A stretch of 64,000 nucleotides of DNA from Hericium rajendrae. Its lineage: Eukaryota > Basidiomycota > Agaricomycetes > Russulales > Hericiaceae. Of the stretch, positions 11,066 to 22,200 are shown in pieces. The DNA lies in the NCBI GenBank assembly GCA_033439255.1, contig CM065884.1, forward strand, positions 620,001 through 684,000, given 5' to 3'. A program made the position numbers and the translations under genes. Every line of letters begins with the position of its first letter. Within the stretch, counting starts at the first letter, position 1. Below the pieces are notes generated by a model. The model did not search any database. It was not told the origin of the DNA and saw only the letters and a list, made by a program, of their open reading frames with translations.

Positions 11066-13029
11066 TTAGTGAGCGCGTTCTTTGCCTTTGCGTGAAGCCT
11101 GTCCTGGCTTCTTCGCGATGCCAGTAGAAGCCTCGGCCGGGCGATGAGCGGCCTTTTCATTCGACGGATCCGCGACAGCTTCATCAACAGGAGCACCAGC
11201 TTCCGGCGAGTCTCCAGAGGATTCGAGCTTGTGTTCCTTGGAAAACCTCGCACCCTGGGCTGCAGACTGAACAGGACGACCGCGAGGCCCAGCGCCTTGT
11301 TTCTTGGATGGACCAGCTACTTCGTCGGGAACCACCGGCTCATCTTGAACCTGATCGAACACGCATTTCTTGAATGGACCTGTGCCCTGGGTCCCGGAAC
11401 CGGCAGGAAGACGCAGAGGTGCGACTCGCTTGTTTGACGGTCCAGCGATGGCGTTGACGTGAGCATGAGCTGTTGGTGCATCTTGAGACTGACCGAGCCT
11501 AGTCTCCTCCGAAGACTGAGCGCGCTCAGGTCCAGACGTCTCAGCGACCAGATCACAGAGAATGTCCCTATTGGCAATCTTGCGCAGCGGTTTCGGAGAT
11601 GTATAGGTTACTTGGCGGTCGCGAAGGTTCCAGAGCTTGCCGTCTTCTGGACGCACGATGGCGGTTCTACGATTCTTGTACTCTGACTGCACAGATACTG
11701 AAGAATCCGTGGACATCGATTGATCCGGGAGCTTGCTCGCATCTTGCTCGGCCTTGAATGCGTCGATTGCCGCCTGCGCAACAACCTGGCAGACCAAAAT
11801 TGTTAGTAGAGGGCATCACGCATGAAGCACAAAAGCATACCAACGATTGCGTTAAGGTAATGGCGGCAAGTTCCTGGTCATCTGGAAGACAAAAGATGCG
11901 GTCCGACGATTTGAGCGTCACGCCGCGCAGAACCATCGAAACGTGCACGGCCTGGCGAAACTGCAGAGTGAATTCCGAACCATCGGGACGTAGTATATAT
12001 TCGCATGACGAGAATAGCCGAGGGATAGGATAATCGCCCTCTTCGAACAAGGGCTCTGTTGATGCTGTAGACGCAGCCGAAACGCTGGTGGACGTGTTCT
12101 TGGCATTCTCCGTCATTGCTTCCTCTGGTAGGTTTGTCAGTCCTTGCCCGTCGATAGTGGGGCCGCTGTTGTCTGCAGACATTCTCGCAGGCTGATTAGC
12201 TGCAGGTTCCGCCCTATCAGACACATGTTCTTGAACCGCTCGTGCTTCCTGTTGGCCTGAGGGAGTCTCCTGTTCCTGTAAGGGCGAGTAAGATTCCTGT
12301 TCCTGCGGCGTAGCTGGACGCGAGCTTCCCGGCTCAGGCGACTCTTTCCCAGTTGATGGGCGAGGTCCCATCTTCAGCGTCTCGGCATATTGGACCGCAA
12401 ACGTGTCCCAATTGGACGGCCGATCGTATACCAGGAGTGTAAAGCAATTTCCCTGGCTAAGAAAGACAGGCAGGGTGTCGCCTTCGTACTGATAGAAAGC
12501 GAACAAAGCTTGCCCGCTGAGCTGGCGGAGATACGTCTTCAGGCTCTTCTGCGCTCGAGTCGACGCGACATCCCTTTTGTCTGCATCAATATTGAGCCAA
12601 TTGCCCACGGAGAGCGCTTTGACTTCCCAGATCCAGACCAAAGAATCCTTCGGAGCGGGGTCGCAGTGACCCTGCGTAGAGACCCGCCTGGAAGCCCGCC
12701 TCGGTATGAGCACAACTGCATAGTCTGGGCTGCATTCGGCATCATCTGGACCTTTCAACGAGGGCTGAACATCTGTGGACACGATCAAATTTCTGTCCAA
12801 AGACTTGGAAGCAGCGGAAAATGCTTGAAGTATCTTGGCAATCGCATTGTAAGAGGCGGACTCCCTGTTGAGGTTTCTCTCCGCCCGCTCGAACGAGGCC
12901 GTGAGATCATCAAAAAATTCAATGCGCTAGAGACAGGTCAGAACAACGGCGGCGGGGAGTTGTAGCATATAATCTCACCGGATCAATGTCTTCGTCAGAA
13001 AGGGTGGGGTCAAGTGCGCCTGCGCTCAT
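11066..13029 (-). CDS. PD-(D/E)XK-like three-exon gene, copy 1
   Basis: Exons 13029-12979, 12926-11841 and 11785-11066 give 618 residues; both introns (52 and 55 bp) are phase 0. The start is ATG at 13029 (MSAGA...). Residues about 18-190 form a globular region with 'SPDYAVVL' followed by 'WIWEVKAL', the D...E-x-K pattern of PD-(D/E)XK nuclease-like folds, then 'QALFAFYQYEGD' and 'PSNWDTF'. A P/Q/S/T-rich linker, a second ordered block ('YILRPDGSEFTLQFRQAV') and a disordered basic tail ending in K-G-K-E-R-A-H follow. The tail and linker suggest a nuclear protein, which is inference. The homologue at 45.5-48.0 kb starts with the same five residues, has the same three-exon phase-0 layout and an exon 2 of equal length (1086 nt). 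Nuclease activity is unproven. Confidence 0.7.
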
Positions 13030-13551
13030 GATACACAATCTGAAGAAGAGAAAGAAGCAAGTCTGGCAGAACCTCCGATTCTGCGGAGGAAGAAGGAAAT
13101 CGGAATAGATGAGATGCACCAGAGGCGGCCATCGAGTCGTCTTATATATCTTCAATTACTGTGGCCACCTGTGGGCAAGTCCACACTGCACATGATGTGA
13201 CCGGTACGCTCCATTGTTCATTGGGTTCGTACAACCGGAAAACGTGGCTTGGGCATTATTGTGTTCATGACACACGAGGGAAGACAGCCTCTTTGTTGCA
13301 TGATGCATATTGCTGGCATACTTCATTGTCTCAAAGCGCCCGCCTCAAAGCTCGGAGCAGATACCACTACATATTACCAAGAGTCTGGACATGCCACAGT
13401 CAGACATGCCTCGGGAAGCGGCGGTAGCATGCAGCATCTGACACCACTCACCGTCGCGGGATGCCTTGGATGCTTGCATAGAACATGGATAGGGTGAAGG
13501 CTTTCAATACGTAGTTGAAGTCGCAAGTGTGAGCATTGAATTGGCGCGTCC
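13030..13551. other. Upstream region of the 13029 gene
   Basis: No ORF with recognisable content. It holds the promoter of the minus-strand gene starting at 13029 and runs to the LINE target site. Confidence 0.35.
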
Positions 13552-13565
13552 AATACTGCTCGCGG
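13552..13565. repeat. LINE target-site duplication, left
   Basis: AATACTGCTCGCGG, identical over 14 bp to the copy at 24733-24746 directly after the LINE poly-A. An exact 14-mer at both edges of one element is strong evidence for target-primed insertion. Confidence 0.9.
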
Positions 13566-15790
13566 GGGGCTCCTTGATCTCGTACCACCACCATGGTCGA
13601 GTTTTCCCACGCTTCGAGCTGGGCAAGGATGAGGAAGAAACGACTGTCCAGGACGCTTAGGCGTTGACTGACGGCGTTTGTGACCTCTCAGACTACCAAC
13701 TGGCCTCCCAAACGCTACTAGCGCATACCAGCGCCGTTCCCCAGACTGCCGTACAACCCCCTAGCCGCCGTACTACGGACAACGGCACACTGCCCTTCCA
13801 TCCCGCGACGACCCTGTACCGCGCATGCAACCATATTGCTACCATAGAATCGACGAATAGTACGCTACTACTAGAACATGTCTCCCTCACTGATAATGCT
13901 AGCGATCGTGCACTTCCTGAGTAACTCCGCAGACCTAACTGACTGCCCACACCGTCCTCTGAGAGGATGCACCTGCCGAAAGCAGGAGGTGACCCGCCGA
14001 CCATGCAACCTCACGCCTTCACCTGCCTGACACCCGCACTCTGTATAGGGCATGGGCCTGACCCCACCGACGAAGACAACCATGACGCCGACGCTCGTCG
14101 TCGTCGAAAAAACCCTCTCGCCCGGTACGTCCCGGCCCGTCCCTATCGAGCCGGATCGCACCGCAAGGCGGTCCGGCCTCCAGGTGCCTCATGGCCGCCG
14201 GACTGACGCGCCTGGACTAGACCCACATGCTATACGCTGCGCCAAGACGACAGCGTAAGGCCATCATCGCCAAAACATCCCCGACTCAGGACTAACGTAG
14301 GACTCCGCGTACAGTACGAACACATACACCGAAAGCCCAGGATACTATACCCGCTGCGTCTTGAATAGTAAGCCCGACGTTGCGCACTTTTCCGACCGTC
14401 TCATAACCACCTCCCCTCCCCTCACCCGCTCCCGCGCCTGCCCCTCGGACGGTATCCTCTGACCACCTGGACACCCACCCTCCCCCGATCTCCTCCCACC
14501 CCACCTCCATAAATGACCGCGATGGCGTGGGTGGAAACGCAACGTATGCCCAGAGCGTCGGGCACCACATGAAGACGTGTTGCGTGCCTCCACCCTCCCT
14601 CCTGCCTACCTCTATCTCGAACCTCGCGTACGACCCAACCTTTGGTATAACCACCATGTCCACCTCCTCGATGACCTTCCCCCTGATGAGCTCTCCGTCC
14701 CCCAGCCTCCCCAAACCCTCCTGCTCACCCTCCTCCCAGCAAACCCTGATCCCCACACTCACCCGCTCGCTACCAGGCCCGAGCACTACAAGATCCTCCC
14801 CCTGCCCGGGGAGCACCTCCCGATACTCAGCCTCCACCCACGTCTCTGCTATGCTTCGACGCCCCTCCCGCCAGGCCACCTGTCCACAGGCGAGGGCGGT
14901 ATAATACTCGTGTGACCGTGAAGGAAAGTAAATGGTCGCCTCCTCAAGGAGTATGACCGGCAGATTGTACTGCATGTGTGTGTCTGTCTTGTCTGTTGCC
15001 AGCAGAAGTTTGGTGTATATAGACGCCCACGTCCTTGTGGCCTTATATATGTTCTGATCATCCTCTGAAACTCCGCCCGCTCAATGCCGATGACCGGCTG
15101 GTTCTGTTAGCTGATAAGAAGACTCTGCTGCATCCTCCTCCAGCCCACTACTGCCCTCCAAATGTTTCCCCTGCCCGAAAACCAAGCCTAGCCGGCAACC
15201 CGGCCTCCCCCTCGGTCCCCGGAATTGCCGGGCCGACGGGCCGGTGTCACGCAACCACTAGCCCTAACCCTGATTCTGTCCTACGCGCGCCAAATGCAAC
15301 GCTGCCGCTGTCCTCAACGCAGCGACCTGCCGGCAACCGTCATCACCTTCCTCCCCCCCGACGGCAACAAATCCGCCCCACCGCGCACGACGCCTTCGGC
15401 CGACACTACACCCAACCAAACGGCGCATCTTCGGGTGCCCACGGACCACCAACGCTCACACCTCAACCCATCGCACGATCGCCCGCCATCGATCTGTGCG
15501 ACCAACGGCGCTGACGCGCCCCCTCCCGAAAACAAGCCCCATCAGCTGGGGAACTGGGCTTCCACAACCACCCACACACCCTATGCCGCTACCCCAACCG
15601 AAAATTGTCGCGAAAACACAACGATACCACCCGCCCGGAACCTTTCTGGCCAATGAACCGCCCCCCGACCTGCGTGATCCACGACCACCACACCCTAGTA
15701 CGCCCGACTGATTCTGGTATAAAAACCCCTCCGTCTCATCTAAACCCGACCCAGCCACGCCCTGCTAACCACATATTGTCGCTATTCCCT
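13566..15790 (+). other. LINE 5' region
   Basis: About 2.2 kb of C-rich sequence before ORF1. No sense ORF with known content. It includes an antisense frame (14292-14975) described separately. The length is large for a LINE 5' UTR and may include promoter sequence. Confidence 0.5.
14292..14975 (-). other. Antisense open frame in LINE 5' region
   Basis: A 227-codon minus-strand frame starting with ATG at 14975. The translation is not low-complexity through its first 170 residues (for example 'YREVLPGQGEDLVVLGPG' and 'VFMWCPTLWAYVAFPP'), then becomes G/A-rich. No family recognised. The strongly C-rich sense strand favours accidental antisense frames, so it may be spurious; a captured gene fragment or an antisense product of the LINE are alternatives. 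Confidence 0.25.
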
Positions 15791-18746
15791 ATGCAACCCT
15801 CCGCTGAGACCCTCATGCCGTCCACTCCGGCCGTGCAGACCGCGCACACGGCTTCCCACGCCTCAGTCCTCAAGGAACCCCCTCCCAAACTTACGGGGAC
15901 TTTCCGCCGCACTGTGGCAGCCGGTCCCGCCGTTAGCAGCGCCGCAGCGCGCCTCGCCTCAAAGTCCTCTAAGGAGAACTGTAAGCACCAGCCTCCATAC
16001 ACCACTACACCCGCCTCATACCTCCCTGTCTGCTAGCGGCTACCCCTCCCTCGGGCCGTAAGAGCAAACGCCTCGAGGAACAGCGCGCCGCCGAGATTGA
16101 GCCGCTTCCCGACGCGCCGCCTGAGGTGAACCGCGCACCGGTGGCCACGGATCCGCCGCCCCCCGAACCTGACCAGGACACTCTTATGTCTGATGCTGCT
16201 GAGCAGCCCGCTGCATTGGCGGATGGCCCCGACGTGCAGCCCACCCTTGCCATTGCAACTGCGAACCCTTTCGCCCTGCTCGAAGGCCATGCCCAAAGCC
16301 CTGCGCCTACGCCCGTCCAGAAGCCTACCCCGACTGCCGCAGCTGCGCCGATACCTGCGCGTAACACCTTCGATGACCACGACACGTCCCAATACGCGGA
16401 GGGTGCCAAGGAGTTCTTCTCCGCTGAGCGTGAGCGCTATCCCCAGCAGCCAACCCGCTCCACTGTTTGCCTCGACAATGCACCCCGTTGTCATGAATCG
16501 CCCATTGGTCTTCTTCATTCCCTTTGTTCCCTATATGGACACTCCCTTGTTATGTTCCCTTGTTCCCTGTTAGGATATCCCTTGTTCCCCTTTGGGACAT
16601 CCCTTGTTCCCCTTCCCCTTGTTCCCCTTTCAGGATATCCCTTGTTCCCCTTTGGACTATCCTTCTAGTATATATAGGGCTACCTTCCTGACTGGCTTCC
16701 TCAGTTTGTCCACTTGACTCTCCAGTCCCATTGTACCCTAGACATTCTCAGCCTGTCTCTACTCTCATGACATCCTCTGCTCTTTGATCCTTGATCCCTT
16801 GGGGTGACTTGGATGGCTTCACTGTTCCCCTGAACCCAGTCTTGACATTTGGACAAACTCTCATACATCCACCTCACCCACCCCTGTCCATTGGATTCTT
16901 ACCCTCCCACCTAGTCCTTGAACCCACTGCCCACTGCCCAGCCATGACCCCATGATCACCAGATGAGTTGACACCATTGCTTGCAAAAACCCACAGAACC
17001 ACAGACCACAGAACACAGAACACAGATCCACTTGCAAGGTGGTTGTCAGTCTCAGACTCAAGATTCCATGTAGATGTTGGATAGGTGTTGGTGTGCTCCA
17101 GGTGCAAGCACACCTTAAAGAGGGGGTAATGTCATGAATCGCCCATTGGTCTTCTTCATTCCCTTTGTTCCCTATATGGACACTCCCTTGTTATGTTCCC
17201 TTGTTCCCTGTTAGGATATCCCTTGTTCCCCTTTGGGACATCCCTTGTTCCCCTTCCCCTTGTTCCCCCTTTCAGGATATCCCTTGTTCCCCTTTGGACT
17301 ATCCTTCTAGTATATATAGGGCTACCTTCCTGACTGGCTTCCTCAGTTTGTCCACTTGACTCTCCAGTCCCATTGTACCCTAGACATTCTCAGCCTGTCT
17401 CTACTCTCTATGACATCCTCTGCTCTTTGATCCTTGATCCCTTGGGGTGACTTGGATGGCTTCACTGTTCCCCTGAACCCAGTCTTGACACCCGTCTCGG
17501 CTTGATCGCGCCTGGCCGCACGGCGTGGGTTGCCCCCCATCCCGATGACCCGGACGAAAATCCCTTCTTCGAGCCCGCGCCGAAGACACCCGTCTCCGCC
17601 GCCCCTAGTGAACCGCCGCCGACCGACCCCGCCGCCGGTACCCCGTTATCGCGCTACGCTGAACGCACTACGCCGGCCCTCAGCGCCCGCGCTACCGAAA
17701 AGCAGCCCGCACTCACCATCCGACAGTCTAAGGACCTGGCGGCGCGCTGGGCCCTGGCGGCCGAACACGCCCCCTCCCCGCAAGGAGGTCACCATGCCTC
17801 GAAGACCGCGTCCAAATTTACCATGGGACCGTTCCCGGAAATCCATGACTTCAACCCCCTCGGAGCGCTCTCCCTCCTCGCCAAGGCCCAGGTCCTTGAG
17901 TGGGCGAAGATCCAAGGAGAGAAGGTCATCGCGCGTCCATTTGATACGCCCAAGCCTCCTCATCTCCACGCCACCACCGCGTCCATCCTCCAACGTGCTG
18001 TAGAGGAGGCTACGAACTTTGCGAATGCGCAGATCGCTGCGCCAATCCCCGCCACGCCGGTCACGCAGGAGACCCCGTCTCACAACATCCCGAACGCCTT
18101 CCTCATCTTCAACATCCCGGAAGCGACGGCCAAGCTCCTCCTATCCCGGTCCGTCTGGTCCTCCCAGGAGATTACCTTCCAAATCATCCCCATCGATTGC
18201 GGCATTCCACGTTACCTGTTCACTGTCGGCGGCTTCAGCACGCCGACCGACGAAGCTGTCCGTGAGGCCATCTATGAGCACTGGACGAGCCAAGATAGCG
18301 GCGACCGGATCATGGACGAAGTCGAGTACTTCATGGAAGAACAGTACCGCCTCACCCCGGGCGACTCCCAAAACTTCATCGATACGCTCCATGTTGAGCG
18401 CGTCCCCACCCTCGGGCGCGACAACCTCCCTCTCCCTCGATTCAATGTCTTCGCGGACCCGGACATGCTCGCCGACGAAAAACACTGGTACAAGCTCCGC
18501 GACATCTTTCGGTCGCTCCAGTACACCTCCAATTTCTGCGGCACGGGGACCGTCCAGCGCACGACGATGTGCTCGCTCTGCCACGGCGCCACCCACCCTC
18601 GTGGCCTTTGCCCTTTCCCCGAGCTCCCGGGCTGGAATGGCCCCCAGCGTGACCTGCCTGCCGACACCATGCGCGGCGGCCGCACCCGTGGCAACTCGTC
18701 CCACAGCGGCCCCAGCTACAATCGCGGCCGGGGACGCGCCTTCTAA
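15791..18746 (+). CDS. LINE ORF1 (CCHC knuckle), interrupted by LTR mini-element
   Basis: Starts at ATG 15791. The frame reaches a stop at 16036 unless a 56-bp GT-AG segment (15981-16036, GTAAGC...TGCTAG) is removed, after which it continues through 'KSKRLEEQRAAEIE' to 16488. An LTR mini-element then interrupts it; coding resumes just after the CCCGT duplication with 'LGLIAPGRTAWVAPHPD' and ends at 18746. Counting one copy of the duplicated site, the ORF1 frame is about 630 residues: a P/A-rich disordered N-terminus, a conserved middle ('FLIFNIPEATAKLLLS') and a C-terminal knuckle C-x2-C-x4-H-x4-C ('CSLCHGATHPRGLC') before an R/G-rich tail. Such proteins bind the element RNA in the ribonucleoprotein particle. 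An intron in a retroposed ORF is odd and may instead be an indel that resembles one. Confidence 0.75.
16484..16488. repeat. Target duplication CCCGT, left
   Basis: CCCGT directly before the left LTR; an identical copy lies at 17491-17495. Five-base duplications are the usual integrase footprint of LTR elements. Confidence 0.9.
16489..17490 (+). mobile_element. LTR mini-element (TRIM-like), whole
   Basis: A 1002-bp element: left LTR 16489-16847 (359 bp), internal region 16848-17129 (282 bp), right LTR 17130-17490 (361 bp). LTRs begin TGTCATGAATC and end CTTGACA, with a TATATATA box inside and repeated TTGTTCCCCTTT-type words. A purine tract AAAGAGGGGGTAA lies at 17117-17129, directly before the right LTR. 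The internal region has no coding capacity, so the element is non-autonomous, of the terminal-repeat-in-miniature type. The two LTRs are almost identical, which implies a recent insertion, younger than the LINE it sits in. A solo LTR of the same family lies at 5537-5918. No clear primer-binding site recognised. Confidence 0.92.
17491..17495. repeat. Target duplication CCCGT, right
   Basis: Identical to 16484-16488; LINE ORF1 coding continues from here. Confidence 0.9.
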
Positions 18747-19256
18747 CCAGGAGGTCGCTATTCTGCGACGTGCGCATCGACGCACGCCGAGTGGTACGTC
18801 TACCCGCACGATAAAATAGTCTGCTCGCTTGTTATGCCCCGTCGAAACTTTCTCACCCGTATCTGTGCCCTGATTGCTGTATAGACCCTGTGTCCCCCCA
18901 AAAGTTGCCGCTCCTGTCCGTAGCTAGACTCCCAGCCAAGTGTGCCCCTGCCGTAATGTGATTCTTGTTCCCAGCCCTCCTGTGAGAGCCTCCTTGTCAC
19001 CGAGCGCGGCTCGGGCCGCGCCTGACGCCCTGCTGTCCCTGCACGCTGCGGAACGTGTAGATATGACCATTGTGCCCCCCGGGAGCCCACATTTACTGCC
19101 CATCCGTGGGACAGGAAAGCTCCCGGTCCCCGCTGCCTGGCAAAAGAGCCAACGGAGACCTATTTAGGTCTAGGACTAGCCGTGCCGAGAGGCTGAAGTC
19201 ATGACATGACGTGAGCGGCACGCCCGAAGCGGGCCGCCCACGCCAAACTTTGACAT
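18747..19256 (+). other. LINE inter-ORF spacer
   Basis: About 510 bp between the ORF1 stop and the first plausible ORF2 start. No domain-bearing frame in it. Confidence 0.5.
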
Positions 19257-22200
19257 ATGTCCAACCGTGGTAGCCGGGTCAAATGCTACCTCTACCTGCC
19301 TATAGTCGTATGCAGGACTAGAACTATCGACCGCTGCCAATACATCTTATCACCCCCCCAACCCGGTCGCTTCATCGTCTTCCGGTTCGCGCCTCCCCGT
19401 CCCCAGAAGAGCCTCCCTTCCTACCGCCGGAGGGTCTCTAAATGACGGGAACGGAGAGTACGGTGGCGGAGCTGCATCGCCAGCGCACACACAACACGCT
19501 GCATCGCCAGCGCCCATACAACCTGCCCCATCGCGGGCTGCCCCACCAAGGCAAAACAGAAACACCCAGCTACATACTCGCGCTGCCATCCGCATCGCGA
19601 CACACAATGTCAACGGACTCAAGAACACATCCGACAGAGGCGGCCCCTCCGTCTCCAAATGGACCGCTATCCACCGCACCATACGCCAACAACGGACGGC
19701 CATATCTGCCCTACAAGAAACGCACCTCACGCCAGAAAATCTATCCTCCCTTGACCGCCTTTTCGGCCGGCGCCTCTTAATTCTCAACTCCAGTGACCCC
19801 GAACGTCCGGGCGCATCAGCGGGAGTGGCTTTTGCACTCAATAAAGACCTACTCCCCGATATCACCCACACGCTCTACGAACTCGTCCCTGGTCGCGCCA
19901 TCGCCCTCAAAATACGCTGGCGCGACACCGATGACCTCCTCCTCCTTAACATATATGCTCCACACACCCAATCCGACCAACCCGCCTTCTGGGCAAGCCT
20001 CCAGGCGGCATGGGATGCCACAGACCTCCCGGTATGCCCTGACTTTATGCTCGGTGATTTTAATGTCGTTGAAGACTCCATTGATCGCGCACCTCCCCGC
20101 CGCGATCGAACCAGCTCCGTTGATGCCCTCACGACTTTCCGTACGACCCACGACCTTCTGGACACCTGGCGCCATACCTTCCCTGATAAAAAGATCTTTA
20201 CGTACCGAGCCCACAACGGCGAGCTTTACTCCATGTCCCGTATTGATCGGATATACACAGCACCCCGTCATACTAATAATGTTTTTGAATGGACTCATGA
20301 GGCCGTCTCCCACTACTCGGACCACTCCATGGTAAGCGTCCGTTTCGCCCCTCACGATGCGCCGCTCGTTGGGAAAGGGCGCTGGACCCTCCCGCTTTAT
20401 CTTGTTGACGACCGACGCCTACTGCCCTCGATCATCAACCTGGGTGTGAAACTCAATGCCTCCCTCGAGGCCATGCCGGCTGACCGTACCGCTGCACGCA
20501 ACCCCCAAACTGAATGGATGGCTTTCAAATCCACCCTCTCCACCACACTCCGTGAGTACGCCCGCACCGCGACGGGCAAAATAGACACCAAAATTGCACA
20601 ACTAAGTAAGGACGCTGACCGACTACGGGAAGAGGATGATTTCTCCACCGACAACTCCCTCCGCCGCAATGAAGCCCTCCTCACTAACGAAATAGAACAC
20701 CTACAAAAGAAACGCTACAAGTCGGCACGCATGGTCGCCAAGGCGCGCTGGAGTGTGAAAAGTGAACGCGTAAATAAGTTCTGGTTCAAACTGAACAGCG
20801 AAACTAAGCATCGTGACTGCATTAAGCGTCTACGAACTAACACCACCGAACCCCCCGAATACGAGTCGCACTCAGGCCGCATGGCAAAGATGGCGGGCTC
20901 CTACCATGACCACCTCCAATCCAAAGATCGCGACGACACACGCACGCCGGCCCAGTCACTAACGAACACCCGCGCCGTCCTGGACTCCATCCCCGATGCC
21001 CAAAAACTCCCGCAAGGCCACTGCACGCCGTTATCCGACGTTATCACCAAACGCGATGTCGCCCAAGCCCTGAAATCATCGCGAAATGGCACGGCAACCG
21101 GCCTGGACGGCCTGCCGTACGAACTCTGGAAACGCCTAGAGGAACACCACCACACCACTAAGAAGACACAACTAAAGCGCCCCTCATTCGATGTCACAAC
21201 CGCCCTCACTGCCGTCTTCCAAGACATCCAGACCCATGGCCTGCTCCCTGGCTCCTCCTTCAGCCACGGCTGGATGTGTCCGATCTACAAGAAAAATGAC
21301 AAATCAGATATTGCCAATTACCGACCCATCACCCTCCTCAATACCGACTATAAACTGTTCACAAAGGCCCTCGCGACTCAGCTTGCCAGCTCCATCCATG
21401 TCATGGTACATGATGACCAGGCGGGTTTCATCCCGGGCCGGTCCATTTTTGACCAAACCCGACTTGCGCAGACGATGATCTCGTTCTCCGAAGCCATGGA
21501 AGTCGATGGCGTCATCATCGCCTTGGACCAAGAAAAAGCCTACGATAAGGTTGAACACGAATATCTCTGGAAGACTCTCGCTACCTACAACCTCCCAGAC
21601 CGGTTCATCGCGACAGTCCGCTCCCTTTATGAACACGCTGAGACGAAAGTCGCTGTGAACGGCCATTTCAGTAGCCTCTACCGCGTTACACGCGGCGTCC
21701 GCCAAGGAGACCCGCTCTCTTGCCTCCTCTTCGATCTCGCCATCGAACCCCTAGCCTGCATGCTCCGGGCGTCCCCACATTTGACAGGTTTCCATATACC
21801 TGGCACCACGAAGAAGGTCCTCGTCCGCCTCTTCGCGGACGACACGGCGTTATACCTCAGCGCCGGCGATAGATACGACCACGTCCTCACCCTCCTGAAC
21901 TCCTGGTGCGCCGCCTCCGGTGCCAAATTCAATATTCACAAAACTGAAGTCATCCCAATCGGCTCCGAGGAGCACCGCGACCGCGTCCGCACGACACGAA
22001 AGATCCATCCTGACGATGTGAACACCCTCCGACACGGTGAGAGGATCGCAGGTGACCGCGACCTAGTAAGATACCTTGGTGCCTATATTGGTATTGATAC
22101 TGACGGCGACGCGCCCTGGTCGCCGATCCTGGATAAACTCCGTGCGACCCTCAAACGCTGGCAAGCCAGCCACCCAACACTCTTCGGCCGCAGCCTCGTC

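Noticed and set aside
16489-16668. Hydrophobic C-terminal extension of the LINE ORF1 frame
   Set aside because: It is read-through into LTR sequence; the same peptide appears after the Helitron relic at 5.9 kb.
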